Positions 8,763 to 17,871 of a DNA stretch of 64,000 nucleotides are shown here, in pieces. The position numbers and the translations under genes are program-made. The DNA is taken from contig CBFHZL010000002.1 in the NCBI GenBank assembly GCA_965660325.1, forward strand, positions 1-64,000, in the 5' to 3' direction. The notes under the pieces are model-generated. The model was given only the letters and a program-made list of their open reading frames with translations. It did no database searches and had not been told where the DNA came from. This DNA is from Acidiluteibacter sp965660325 (lineage in GTDB: Bacteria > Bacteroidota > Bacteroidia > Flavobacteriales_E > Vicingaceae). Each line of letters opens with the position of its first letter. Position 1 is the first letter of the stretch.

Positions 8763-10147
8763 GTGTTTTATTAACCCACGGATATTTTTTAGCAGAAGAC
8801 GAGACGGAGCAGAAAATTATGCGGCCGTATCCACCGCTTGGGTTATTGTATATCTCTGCTTACCTCGAAGAGAATGGAATGAGCCATGAAGTGTTTGATT
8901 CTACTTTTGCTTCGGAGAAAGAGTGGATGCAATACGTGCTAGAGCAAAAGCCTAAGGTTATTGCGGTGTATACCAATTTGATGACTAAAGTCAAGATTAT
9001 TGAACTGATGCAGCAAGTGAAGCGGCACCCAGAGTTGCAGGAAACTTCCTTTTTGCTAGGTGGGCCTGATGTAACCTATAATTGGGAAAACTACTTGAAG
9101 CATGGAGCTGACTTTTTAGTGATTGGTGAGGGTGAAGAAACTTTTTTAGAATTTACCAATCAATTTTTTGGTCATAAAGATTTTGCCTCAGTCGATGGAT
9201 TAGCATTTAGAAATTTAGAAGGCGAATTAGTTAAAAATTCACCACGGACGAAAATAAAAGAAGTCGATCAGTTATCGATGCCCAATAGGAAAAAGATAGA
9301 TCTAAAAAATTACTTAGATACCTGGAAAAAATACCATGGGCAGAGCACGCTAAATATATCTACTCAACGAGGTTGCCCATATACCTGCCAATGGTGTAGT
9401 ACCGCAGTTTACGGCCAGAGCTACCGTCGCAGAAGCCCTAAGCTGGTTGTGGATGAAATAGAATACCTGATAGCGAATTATAATCCTGATGCGTTGTGGT
9501 TTGTTGATGATGTGTTTACGGTGAGCCATAAATGGTTGGAAGCATTTTCTGAAGAAATGAAATCCCGCGGAATATCGATTCCATTTGAGTGCATTACTCG
9601 AGCTGAGCGAATGAACGAGACGGTTTTAGCTCAGTTAAAAGCTGCAGGATGCTTTAGGATTTGGATAGGTGCAGAAAGCGGATCACAAAGAATAATTGAC
9701 TTAATGAAACGCCAAGTCGACATCAATAAAGTGGCTGAAATGATGCAACTGACCCAGCAGTATGGAATCGAGGCCGGAACCTTTATCATGGTAGGATATC
9801 CTACAGAAACCGAAGAGGACATTAACCTAACCATCGACTATCTAAAGACAGCTAATCCTGATTCTTTTACCATTACTGTTGCTTACCCGATTAAAGGAAC
9901 TGGTTTGTATACTCAAATTGAAAAAGACATTGTTGTTCAGCCTGAATGGGCAACGTCTACTGATCGGCAAATAGACTTTAAGCGAACCTATAGTAGAAAG
10001 TATTATGACTACGCAGTTCGCAGAATCGTGAATGAGGTAAATTTTAACAAAGAGAAGCGAGCGGGAAGGATGGCCTCAAAGAAGGCAGTGAAACTGAAGT
10101 TAAAGTCTGTTATATCGGCTTTTCAAATGAAATTTTCAGCAAATTAG
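8759..10147 (+). CDS. B12-binding-domain radical SAM protein
   Basis: 462 residues: an N-terminal Rossmann-like cobalamin-binding domain (RPYPPLGLLYISAYL, then LLGGPDVT and VIGEGEETF) followed by a radical-SAM barrel with Cys206, Cys210 and Cys213 in GCPYTCQWC, and WIGAESGSQ further on. This class (BchE/HpnP/PhpK type) uses methylcobalamin or cobalamin with SAM for methylation, cyclisation or rearrangement at unreactive carbons. The canonical DxHxxG motif is not evident, as is common in the class. Its opening residues and architecture closely match the enzyme at 13574-15004. Substrate unknown; context suggests a glycan or lipid. Confidence 0.85.
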   Translation: MSVLLTHGYFLAEDETEQKIMRPYPPLGLLYISAYLEENGMSHEVFDSTFASEKEWMQYVLEQKPKVIAVYTNLMTKVKIIELMQQVKRHPELQETSFLLGGPDVTYNWENYLKHGADFLVIGEGEETFLEFTNQFFGHKDFASVDGLAFRNLEGELVKNSPRTKIKEVDQLSMPNRKKIDLKNYLDTWKKYHGQSTLNISTQRGCPYTCQWCSTAVYGQSYRRRSPKLVVDEIEYLIANYNPDALWFVDDVFTVSHKWLEAFSEEMKSRGISIPFECITRAERMNETVLAQLKAAGCFRIWIGAESGSQRIIDLMKRQVDINKVAEMMQLTQQYGIEAGTFIMVGYPTETEEDINLTIDYLKTANPDSFTITVAYPIKGTGLYTQIEKDIVVQPEWATSTDRQIDFKRTYSRKYYDYAVRRIVNEVNFNKEKRAGRMASKKAVKLKLKSVISAFQMKFSAN

Positions 10148-10195
10148 AAATCAATAACAACCTTCGCTTCATTGGGACGAGGTACTAAAAAATAC

Positions 10196-11719
10196 ATGAA
10201 ACTGATGAGTAAGAATAAAGTCATACTTTTTAATCCACGAAGTGCAAAATGGAAACACCGTGTTCCGAATTCTATTTTGCAAGTAGGAGCCTCTATTTAT
10301 GGCAAATATGATTTGGTATTTGTGGATGGAAATATGGAGACCGATCCGTGGGAAAGGATAAAATCATTGCTTTCTACAGGTGAATTTAAATATTTTGGAG
10401 CTACCGTAATGCCAGGGCCTCAGTTAAGCCAAGCAATTCCAATTTCAAAAAAAATTCGAAAGGAATTTCCGGCTGTTAAAATTGTTTGGGGAGGTTATTT
10501 TGCTACCAATCAACACCCAGTAGTATTAAAAAGTAAGTATGTAGATGTGGTGGTGAGCGGACCTGGAGATAAATCATTTCCGGATTTGTTAGATGCTTGG
10601 GAGGCCGATGAGCCAATCGATCAAATAAAAAGTTTGATTTACCTAGAGGATGGAAAAATCGTAAAAACAAGAAAAGAAGAATTGCTAGATCAAGATAGCT
10701 TGCCGCAATTGCCATATGCTTTTTATGATACATTTTACCCTATAGAAAATTATTTGCAAAAAACGTTCATGGGTAAAAAAACCATGGCCTACCATTCTAG
10801 TTTAGGTTGTCCCTTTACCTGTTCATTTTGCGCCGTAGTACCTATTTATAACGCCCGTTGGAAAGGAAAGTCGGCAGAGAATATCTACAAAGATGTCAAG
10901 TGGTTAAAAGATACTTATGGGGTAGACTCCGTTGAATTTCATGATAATAATTTCTTTACATCACGAAAAAGAGTGGTGGAATTTTCTAAATTAGTGCTGA
11001 ATGATAACATCAAGTGGTGGGGCGAAGGCCGGATTGACACCATTGATAAATATTCGGATGAAGATTTACAATTGATGAAGGACGCAGGTTGCGAAATGAT
11101 CTTTTTCGGAGCCGAAACAGGAAGTGATGAGGTGCTCAAGCAAATGGATAAAGGAGGAACGCAAACTGCTGCCCAAATTCGCTCTTTTGCGGTAAGAATG
11201 GGAAAGTTTGGGATTATCCCGGAATACTCTTTTGTACTTGGAATGCCCGGAGAGAGCGAAGAAAAAGTGATGGCGCAAATCGAGTCGGATATTGCATTTA
11301 TCAAAGAAATTAAAACCCTTAACCCAGCAACGGAAATAATTATTTACCTCTACAGTCCTGTACCTTCTGAAGGTTCTGAATTGTATGACCAAATAACGAA
11401 GGCAGGCTTTGAGTTCCCTGCTCAATTAGAAGATTGGCTCAACCCAGTTTGGGAAAATTTTGACCTTCGAAAGAATCCATTAACTCCATGGCTCACACCA
11501 AAAATGATTGATAAAATTCAAAACTTCGAAACGGTCTTGAATGGTTATCATCCTACTGCATCTGATTTTCGAATTAAAGGATTAAAAAAATCACTTTTAA
11601 AGAATGTGGCAAGTTGGCGATACAAAAGTGGCTTTTATAAATACCCTTACGAGATTAAAGCTTTACATAAGATTTGGAAGTATCGTCAACCTGAAATAGA
11701 AGGGTTTTATGGTGAGTAA
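10196..11719 (+). CDS. B12-binding-domain radical SAM protein
   Basis: About 507 residues. The N-terminal cobalamin-binding-like domain (ILFNPRSAKW; IVWGGYFATNQHP) precedes the radical-SAM core with SLGCPFTCSFC (cysteines near residues 205, 209 and 212), HDNNFF and FFGAETGSDEVL. It belongs to a different subgroup from the other two B12-type enzymes here; its N-terminus does not start with the LxTHxYFL pattern. Start: a longer TTG frame opens at 10172, but ATG at 10196 (or 10205) is preferred. The next methyltransferase gene overlaps its end by 11 nt. Reaction unknown. Confidence 0.83.
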   Translation: MKLMSKNKVILFNPRSAKWKHRVPNSILQVGASIYGKYDLVFVDGNMETDPWERIKSLLSTGEFKYFGATVMPGPQLSQAIPISKKIRKEFPAVKIVWGGYFATNQHPVVLKSKYVDVVVSGPGDKSFPDLLDAWEADEPIDQIKSLIYLEDGKIVKTRKEELLDQDSLPQLPYAFYDTFYPIENYLQKTFMGKKTMAYHSSLGCPFTCSFCAVVPIYNARWKGKSAENIYKDVKWLKDTYGVDSVEFHDNNFFTSRKRVVEFSKLVLNDNIKWWGEGRIDTIDKYSDEDLQLMKDAGCEMIFFGAETGSDEVLKQMDKGGTQTAAQIRSFAVRMGKFGIIPEYSFVLGMPGESEEKVMAQIESDIAFIKEIKTLNPATEIIIYLYSPVPSEGSELYDQITKAGFEFPAQLEDWLNPVWENFDLRKNPLTPWLTPKMIDKIQNFETVLNGYHPTASDFRIKGLKKSLLKNVASWRYKSGFYKYPYEIKALHKIWKYRQPEIEGFYGE

Positions 11720-12383
11720 GTTTATTGCCAAAAGAATTGTATTTCCGATTCTTTCAAGATTTTCAAAGGGCTACTTTTCTTCACCAAGAAAGTACCGCTA
11801 CCAATCGATAAAAGCGGTGGTGAATCCTGGTGTTTTCTTTCCGCACTTTACCATTAGCACACGGTTGTTGCTCAATTTTCTGAAAGATAAAAACTTAGCG
11901 AATGCTTCCTTTCTAGAATTGGGAAGCGGAACTGGCATAATCAGTGCCTTCGCTGCTTCTAAAGATGCAAAAGTTATAGCTTCGGATATTAATCCTGCTG
12001 CTGTTACCAATACAAAAGAAAATGCAGAACGAAATGGAGTAGAGGTAAAGGCAATTCAATCTGACTTGTTTGATTCGATAGTGAATCAACAGTTTGATGT
12101 AATCGTTATCAATCCCCCATACTATCCCAAAGAGCCCACCTCAGATGCAGAAAAGGCCTGGTATTGCGGAACGGATTTTCAGTATTTCGAAAAATTATTT
12201 TCTACCTTACCACCATTTGCTAGCGCTTCCACTACCATCTATATGATTCTCTCTGATGATTGCGAATTTGATCGAATTCAAGCCATTGCTAGTAAATATG
12301 GATTTCAATTTTCTGAAGTATTTAAGGCGAAGAAATGGGGCGAATGGAATTTTATTTATGAGATAAAGTTGATGGAATGCTAA
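11709..12383 (+). CDS. Class I methyltransferase with NPPYY motif
   Basis: 224 residues. The SAM-binding motif FLELGSGTGIISA is at residues 68-80, ASDINPAAV follows, and NPPYY is at 135-139. The (N/D)PPY motif is known from enzymes that methylate amino or amide nitrogen in RNA, DNA or protein (HemK/RsmC-like), although some small-molecule enzymes share it. It closes the rightward operon and overlaps the preceding radical-SAM gene by 11 nt, so it may act on the product of the cluster rather than on RNA. The 214-nt convergent gap after it contains no clear hairpin terminator. Confidence 0.75.
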   Translation: MVSKFIAKRIVFPILSRFSKGYFSSPRKYRYQSIKAVVNPGVFFPHFTISTRLLLNFLKDKNLANASFLELGSGTGIISAFAASKDAKVIASDINPAAVTNTKENAERNGVEVKAIQSDLFDSIVNQQFDVIVINPPYYPKEPTSDAEKAWYCGTDFQYFEKLFSTLPPFASASTTIYMILSDDCEFDRIQAIASKYGFQFSEVFKAKKWGEWNFIYEIKLMEC

Positions 12384-12597
12384 TTAAGTGATTAGTATTA
12401 AATTTTGACTTTATACTGTTTACGTTAAATTGATCCTGTTTGCTAATATTGAACTTCATCAAAAGTGGCAAGAGTTAGCCAATCAATGATTTTTTTATAA
12501 GTCAATAATTTTACATTTAGAGGTATGGTGAGTGTCTATTACGGGATTGTAAAACTTTTAAAGTGACTGTGCCGGGTAGTGTATTTCAAAAAGTAGA

Positions 12598-13581
12598 TTA
12601 TTCAAAGTAGTCTCCATTGATGAGGTAATTTCCCAATAGCTCCTGGGCAGGTAAAGTGAAGTGTGGATCATTTTCGTAATAGATTCTTTTTCCCATTGCA
12701 TCTAAGGTTTTTAAATAACCAAGTGGATTAATTATCTCCATTTCTGGAAAGTCTATTTTGATTTGTTGAATTAATGGATAGTTTATGGACTGCATTGATT
12801 GGTTGAATTGGGCTCCAATTAATTCCATTCTTTCTTGATAGCCCTTACTAACCTGTGCACATTGAGGAATTATCAAAAATGAAACTTTGGTATCCTTGGG
12901 TACAGTGCTCAAAAAGTTATTAAAATGGAGTTTCCATTTTTGATATATTTCTTTCTGATCTCCTTTTAACTGTATCGTATTTCCTAGATGTGAAGGTGAG
13001 GCTTTAAAATAGATTTTAACTCTATTATTATAGATTTCTCGATTAAACTCTTTGCTTCTAAATAGCGTAACCTTTTGATGGTTCCAATTGAATTTAGCTA
13101 GTTTAGAGTTAAGGTATTGTATGAATATTAGTTGGTCTGATACTACCCAGTATATATTTCTAAGAATTGAATTTGTAGAATAGTTTACCGGGTGGCTAAC
13201 GTCTGTAAAGTCATTACCAACATAGAATTGATATAGAATATGGTCAGGCTTAAAATCATTAATTCTCTTATTCGCAATAACTGAATGTTGATAGATTCCT
13301 GTGCCTGGAATAGCGGTATTAATAAATTGCTGATCAGGATAATAATCTCTCAATTTTTGGATGTAGCTTTTAGGATGTGCAGTAAAGGAATCACCGAAAA
13401 TTAATGTCACTTTGTTTTTATTATCTTCAGGAAGTGTATTAAGTAAATTTAATTCATTCTTATAGAAATCAATTACCTGAAAGCGGTAACATCCTTCTAG
13501 CAGCAATAGCACAGTAATTATACAGAACGATAGATAGCCAATAGATCTTAGAATATATGTTACAACTCTTCTATTAGTCAA
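12598..13581 (-). CDS. SGNH/GDSL-type hydrolase-like protein
   Basis: 327 residues with an N-terminal signal anchor (residues 12-30) and the blocks of the SGNH fold: GDSFTA at 63-68 (nucleophile Ser65), GND at 122-124 and DPH at 305-307 (catalytic Asp and His). Family members are esterases, or acyl-group transferases acting on exported polysaccharide. The predicted location is periplasmic and membrane-tethered. The start appears to be TTG at 13581, overlapping the upstream radical-SAM gene by 8 nt; no ATG is available in the first part of the frame. In this locus it may add or remove O-acetyl or other acyl groups on the glycan. Confidence 0.7.
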   Translation of the reverse strand: MTNRRVVTYILRSIGYLSFCIITVLLLLEGCYRFQVIDFYKNELNLLNTLPEDNKNKVTLIFGDSFTAHPKSYIQKLRDYYPDQQFINTAIPGTGIYQHSVIANKRINDFKPDHILYQFYVGNDFTDVSHPVNYSTNSILRNIYWVVSDQLIFIQYLNSKLAKFNWNHQKVTLFRSKEFNREIYNNRVKIYFKASPSHLGNTIQLKGDQKEIYQKWKLHFNNFLSTVPKDTKVSFLIIPQCAQVSKGYQERMELIGAQFNQSMQSINYPLIQQIKIDFPEMEIINPLGYLKTLDAMGKRIYYENDPHFTLPAQELLGNYLINGDYFE

Positions 13582-15004
13582 TTTGTGAATTCTTAAGATG
13601 CTGTACTTTTTGATAAAAAAGAAAGGCAGTCGATTTATAATAAGCCCACTTAGGAAATTGACTAAGCTTTCCTTTTTTTAACGCAAGTAATGTCTGCTTT
13701 TCTCTAAATCGCTTGTGTAAATACCGATGTAGTTTCTTGTAAAAGTCAGGAGAGTAAGTTCCTTTATACATCATTAATAATTCATCAGAGTCTGTCCAAT
13801 TCGCTTTCTCTGATAATTCTGATTTTACGATATCATAAAATTTGGTGCCAGGTAAAGGGTAGGATACTGAAACGCCAATATCATGTGGCATGAGCTTGAA
13901 AAGCATTTGAAGGGTAGCCTGAATATCTTCCCATTCTTCACCTAAGTAGCCAAATTGTAGGAAGAAGCATGGTTTTATGCCGTGCTTTTTCATTAGTGCT
14001 GTGCATTCTTCAATTTGCTGAATGCTGGTTCCTTTATCCATGGCATCCAATATTTTTTGAGAGCCACTTTCTGCTCCTATCCACACTTCATCGCAACCGG
14101 AATCTGCTAAACTTTTTATGGTGTCATCTTTTAAAAGAAGATCTGCACGCGATTGAATTTTATAGCGAATTACAATTTTCTCTCTGTTAAGAATTTCATT
14201 AAACTCTTGAACCCACTTTGGCTTCAAGCCAAAAATATCATCGCAAAACCAGATATGATCAAAATCAAAATACTCCCGAATTAATTTAATTTCATCTACT
14301 ACATGCTGTGGTGACCTGCTGTTATATCGATTCCCATAAATCGGCTTCGCACACCAGTTACACTTATACGGGCAACCTCTTGTGGTAGCGATATTGATCG
14401 AAAAGTAACCATGTTTGCTCCAAGCATCTTGATATGGTTTAATATCTACTAAATCCCAAGCAGGTAAAGGCAAATTGGTGAGGTCGGTTAAGACCGGTCG
14501 TTTGGCATTTTCAACGATTGAACCATCTTTCTTGAATGCAATTCCTGCAGCAGACTCATAGTTTTCTTTGTTGGCAATTGCTGATACCAATAAACGTAAT
14601 GTTTCATCCGCTTCTCCTAATATGACAGCGTCGGCACCTTTAGCTAAATACTGCTCGAAGTGATCCGTACTATCACTACTTGAAACAAATACATTTATAT
14701 TTTCCGATTTCGACAATTCAATCATCTTAAATGCAGCCTCTCTCATTCGAGTAAGGCACATTTTTGTTAAGTAATTAAATCCATCGTCATAGACCACCAA
14801 AACATCCGGAGAAAAATTAGCTAACTTTTCTTCGAGTTCCATAGGGTCTTCGACAAAGTTGGTATCGAATAGCGCTACTTCGTAACCATTTTCTCGCAGT
14901 AATGACGCTGCTTGGATAGTTGCTAAGGGTGGATAGGGCTTGCGCTGATTCCACTGCTTCTCATCAAAGCGTAAAAAATAACTATGGGTAAATAAAACTC
15001 TCAT
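13574..15004 (-). CDS. B12-binding-domain radical SAM protein
   Basis: 476 residues. The N-terminal cobalamin-type domain opens with VLFTHSYFL and RKPYPPLATIQAASLL. The radical-SAM motif is RGCPYKCNWC (Cys211, Cys215, Cys218), followed by WFCDDIFGL and VWIGAESGSQ. Its opening and the RGCPY/WIGAESGSQ segments parallel the enzyme at 8759-10147, so they are paralogues on opposite strands of one locus. It overlaps the nucleotidyltransferase gene by ATGA and the SGNH gene by 8 nt: a tight three-gene operon. Cobalamin dependence is inferred from the domain, and the substrate is unknown. Confidence 0.84.
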   Translation of the reverse strand: MRVLFTHSYFLRFDEKQWNQRKPYPPLATIQAASLLRENGYEVALFDTNFVEDPMELEEKLANFSPDVLVVYDDGFNYLTKMCLTRMREAAFKMIELSKSENINVFVSSSDSTDHFEQYLAKGADAVILGEADETLRLLVSAIANKENYESAAGIAFKKDGSIVENAKRPVLTDLTNLPLPAWDLVDIKPYQDAWSKHGYFSINIATTRGCPYKCNWCAKPIYGNRYNSRSPQHVVDEIKLIREYFDFDHIWFCDDIFGLKPKWVQEFNEILNREKIVIRYKIQSRADLLLKDDTIKSLADSGCDEVWIGAESGSQKILDAMDKGTSIQQIEECTALMKKHGIKPCFFLQFGYLGEEWEDIQATLQMLFKLMPHDIGVSVSYPLPGTKFYDIVKSELSEKANWTDSDELLMMYKGTYSPDFYKKLHRYLHKRFREKQTLLALKKGKLSQFPKWAYYKSTAFLFYQKVQHLKNSQID

Positions 15005-15900
15005 GAATTAGCGTTTATTTGGTCTATTCTATTTTGGTAAGCAGCGAGTACTTTTTGTTGAAAATCTCTTGGGTGATGTTTGGAAACTCCGCGATCTGAC
15101 CGCATGGTTAATTGTAGTTTTTGTGGGTCAAAATGCTTGAATTTTTTACCCCATCGGTCATAGGTTTTTTTCATAAAGAAGAGGTCTAATCGCTCCCCAA
15201 AACTTCCATTTAATAATCTTTCTACAAGTTTTTTAAGGGCTTTGTACTCACTTACCTGCTTAACCTTAACTTGATGACCAAATTTTGGAAAGTATTCATC
15301 GGTCCAATTGTTGGCTGTCTTTAGGTGATCAATTAGTCGTTGGTTGTAAACGGGGACTAAATGAGTGACTTCAACTGCAGTAAAGATATTTTTGTCAATA
15401 ATTTCTAGGTGGTTCTCATCAACCAAGTAATTGACACAAAAGTACTTTTTGGAATTGAGAAGAAATATTTTCTTAAATAAAATCAAAAATGTTCTGCAAA
15501 TCCACAAGCGGTTAGGTGCAGTGATTATAAAATAGTCGATGTCACCATCGTCATGCATCACTCCTTTAGACAAGGAGCCTGATATCGCAATGCTCCTAAC
15601 AAATGGGAACGAACTTATTAATTTGGCGTAGCTCGGTAGTTTTTTAAAGTAGTGCTTAGCTTGTTGTTCTTTTTCTATTCGAAGTTTTACAAGCGATTCA
15701 ATATTGTCCGATAAACTGTAGTATGTTGATGACTTTAAGCAGATTTTCTTTTCAATTAGTGTAGAAAGTAGCTCATTGACTTCATTTGGCTCAACTCCAG
15801 AAAGACGCATTATTTCTTCTTTTTTCAAAGGATGATTGAAAATATTGAAATAAGCTAATGCTTGTATAATTTTATTGGAATAATGTAGTTTCTTATTCAT
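15001..15900 (-). CDS. Nucleotidyltransferase-domain protein with N-terminal winged helix
   Basis: 299 residues. The N-terminal 75 residues look like a winged-helix unit (KKEEIMRLSGVEPNEVNELL). The nucleotidyltransferase core follows: SGSLSKG at 107-113 and DGDIDYFI with metal-ligand Asp120 and Asp122. This GS...DxD pattern defines the pol-beta superfamily that transfers nucleotide monophosphates to small molecules, proteins or RNA. It heads the operon with a B12-type radical-SAM enzyme and an SGNH protein. It could activate a sugar or lipid head group or regulate the operon; neither can be decided from sequence. Confidence 0.7.
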   Translation of the reverse strand: MNKKLHYSNKIIQALAYFNIFNHPLKKEEIMRLSGVEPNEVNELLSTLIEKKICLKSSTYYSLSDNIESLVKLRIEKEQQAKHYFKKLPSYAKLISSFPFVRSIAISGSLSKGVMHDDGDIDYFIITAPNRLWICRTFLILFKKIFLLNSKKYFCVNYLVDENHLEIIDKNIFTAVEVTHLVPVYNQRLIDHLKTANNWTDEYFPKFGHQVKVKQVSEYKALKKLVERLLNGSFGERLDLFFMKKTYDRWGKKFKHFDPQKLQLTMRSDRGVSKHHPRDFQQKVLAAYQNRIDQINANS

Positions 15901-15956
15901 AGAAAAAGCTAAAGTAGTTTTTTCACACCTAAGTAAAAAGTACTACCTTCATTTTT

Positions 15957-15964
15957 TAATTTTG
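15957..15964 (+). promoter_or_regulatory. -7 promoter box of the DUF5723 gene
   Basis: TAATTTTG matches TAnnTTTG exactly and ends 27 nt before the ATG at 15992. No obvious -33 element was seen. Confidence 0.6.
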
Positions 15965-15991
15965 CTATGAGAGTCCCAATTATACTGTACA

Positions 15992-17359
15992 ATGAATCAA
16001 AAAAATAGCTTCATAAAAGTTCTTTTTATGTCTTTTTTGTTGACCCCGATTTTTACTTTCTCTCAAGAAAAAATTGGCGTGACTACAGATAATTTTCTGC
16101 CGGTAAAACAAGTTGGAGTAAATCCAGCTTTAATGGTTGATCAGAAGTTTTTTTTATCTATCAATACAGTTGGTGCCCATATCTTTGCTCGAAGTAATGT
16201 TATCAATTACGCCAACAGTTCTTTACTACCCAAAACCGATATTGGCGACCCTATATTTGATGAGCCGACTAAGTACGCTCGAGGCTTCATAGCAGCTGAG
16301 GTTTCAGGTCCTTCCGCAACATTAAGTTATAAAAAGAATGCATTCGGTATTCACACTGCTATGCGAGGATATGGCAATATGAACCGAGTTCCATCCATCT
16401 TAGTGGAATTAATTAATGATGAGAATACAGATGAAATTTCTGATGGTACTTACCGCATGGAAAACGGACGATTCAAAACAATGAGCTGGGGCGAAATAGG
16501 TATTTCTTATGGTAGAATTTTAAGAAGTAGGGAATATGAAATGATTAGTGCCGGTGTTACGATCAATCGGTTGTATGGTATTCAGCAGTCGTCGTTTAAT
16601 ATTAGAAATGGAATTGTAGATGTTAATCAAGGGCAAGGTACCATTCGAGAAGCAGAAGGGAAGTACTCTTATACTGAGGCGCAGTTCGGTTCAGGTAAAG
16701 GATGGGGAATGGATCTAGGAGTTACTTATAAAGGGATGTTTGATAACGTCAACAAATACTTGCCACATTCGCGAAATGGTGGATGTAGAGTCGTGGATTA
16801 TCGTTACCGATTAGGGGTTTCTTTACTTGATTTGGGGTATATCAGGTATCGTGATGATGCTCGCTTTGCTGATCTGCAAGAAAGAGATACCATCACCGTA
16901 GATGATTTGTTCGATGGAGATGAAACAGTTTTGGGAAAAGATGGTAGTAAATACACCGCCTTTTTGCCAACTGCGTTATCAATTCAAGGAGATTTTTACT
17001 TGGCCGATTATATTTATTTGAACGCCAGGATTAATCAACGGCTAAGTTTTAGAAATTCATTTGGTGTTGAACGGTCCAATTTAATTGCCGTGGCTCCACG
17101 ATTTGAAAGTCGTTGGATTTCTGCTTCAATTCCGCTTACATTATCCAATTATACGGTTCCTCAAGCTGGGTTTTATCTCCGTTTGGGTTATTTGGCAATT
17201 GGTAGTGACAACATTTTACCTTTTATGCGTCGAGGAGATTTGAGAGCTATAGATTTATATTTTAATCTTAATTTTTTCATCAGAAACAGCCCAGAATGTC
17301 GAGTGGTGGATAATAGAAGCATCCCTTGGCTGTGCCCTAGCTGGGGAAGAGTAAAGTAA
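15992..17359 (+). CDS. DUF5723-like outer-membrane beta-barrel protein
   Basis: 455 residues with a signal peptide (cleavage after about residue 25, TFSQ|E). The mature part has many alternating amphipathic strands with aromatic girdles and ends in a strand-rich tail, as in an outer-membrane barrel. The conserved opening (NFLPVKQVGVNPALMVD) resembles the DUF5723 family of Bacteroidota, whose function is unknown. The META-domain lipoprotein gene begins 1 nt after its stop, so they form a two-gene unit. Transport or structural roles at the outer membrane are guesses. Confidence 0.65.
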   Translation: MNQKNSFIKVLFMSFLLTPIFTFSQEKIGVTTDNFLPVKQVGVNPALMVDQKFFLSINTVGAHIFARSNVINYANSSLLPKTDIGDPIFDEPTKYARGFIAAEVSGPSATLSYKKNAFGIHTAMRGYGNMNRVPSILVELINDENTDEISDGTYRMENGRFKTMSWGEIGISYGRILRSREYEMISAGVTINRLYGIQQSSFNIRNGIVDVNQGQGTIREAEGKYSYTEAQFGSGKGWGMDLGVTYKGMFDNVNKYLPHSRNGGCRVVDYRYRLGVSLLDLGYIRYRDDARFADLQERDTITVDDLFDGDETVLGKDGSKYTAFLPTALSIQGDFYLADYIYLNARINQRLSFRNSFGVERSNLIAVAPRFESRWISASIPLTLSNYTVPQAGFYLRLGYLAIGSDNILPFMRRGDLRAIDLYFNLNFFIRNSPECRVVDNRSIPWLCPSWGRVK

Positions 17360-17360
17360 G

Positions 17361-17789
17361 ATGAAAAGATATAGTTTTTGGATAGTTATTGTATTGTTTG
17401 CCTGCCGCAGTGCATCCCCTGTGATAGAAAAGACAGTTGAACCACAAAATACAAACATTAACTATCGGTTACACGATATATGGGCGCTAAGAGAAACAGA
17501 TGGAATAGCAGTAGGAGATGCTCAAGCAGCCGCTTATTTAGAGTTTAATTTGACTACTAAAAAGGTCTATGGAAACACTGGTTGTAATTCCCTATCTGCA
17601 GATTTGTATGTTGATGTAGATTCATTAAGGATCATGAATATGGCTATTACGGAAATGTATTGTGATAATTTTCAGCACGAACAAAATTATGTAAATGACC
17701 TAATGCGGCCTATGAGCTATGAAATCAATGGAATATCGCTCACACTTATATCCAGTCAGGCGAAGTTTAGTTTTAGAAAGGTGGATTAA
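17361..17789 (+). CDS. META-domain (HslJ-like) lipoprotein
   Basis: 142 residues. The lipoprotein signal VIVLFACRS places the lipidated Cys near residue 15. The rest fits the META/DUF306 domain: W..R near the start, then VYGNTGCNSL around 70-80 and a late MAITEMYCDNFQHEQ segment. META proteins such as HslJ are small envelope lipoproteins linked to stress or heat resistance in other bacteria. Translationally coupled to the DUF5723 barrel gene, so probably also in the outer membrane or periplasm. Convergent with the next gene across an 82-nt gap that holds only a weak AT-rich hairpin. Confidence 0.75.
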   Translation: MKRYSFWIVIVLFACRSASPVIEKTVEPQNTNINYRLHDIWALRETDGIAVGDAQAAAYLEFNLTTKKVYGNTGCNSLSADLYVDVDSLRIMNMAITEMYCDNFQHEQNYVNDLMRPMSYEINGISLTLISSQAKFSFRKVD

Positions 17790-17871
17790 TAACCTGTTCC
17801 TGAGTAAAAAAATTGAAATTGTGTTTCAATGCTTTTCAAATTACATTTCTACTTTTTCAATAGTGGTCTGT

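Noticed and set aside
10939..11425. Two overlapping minus-strand open frames of about 120 codons
   Set aside because: Both lie inside the confident B12 radical-SAM gene, in other frames, without promoter, domain or signal features.
12384..12597. Possible gene remnant or regulatory RNA in the convergent gap
   Set aside because: No reading frame with homology, no promoter box and no hairpin terminator could be recognised.
17812..17830. Hairpin ATTGAAA-TTGTG-TTTCAAT between the META and T9SS genes
   Set aside because: 7 bp, almost all A-T, and no strong T-tract; too weak to list as a terminator.
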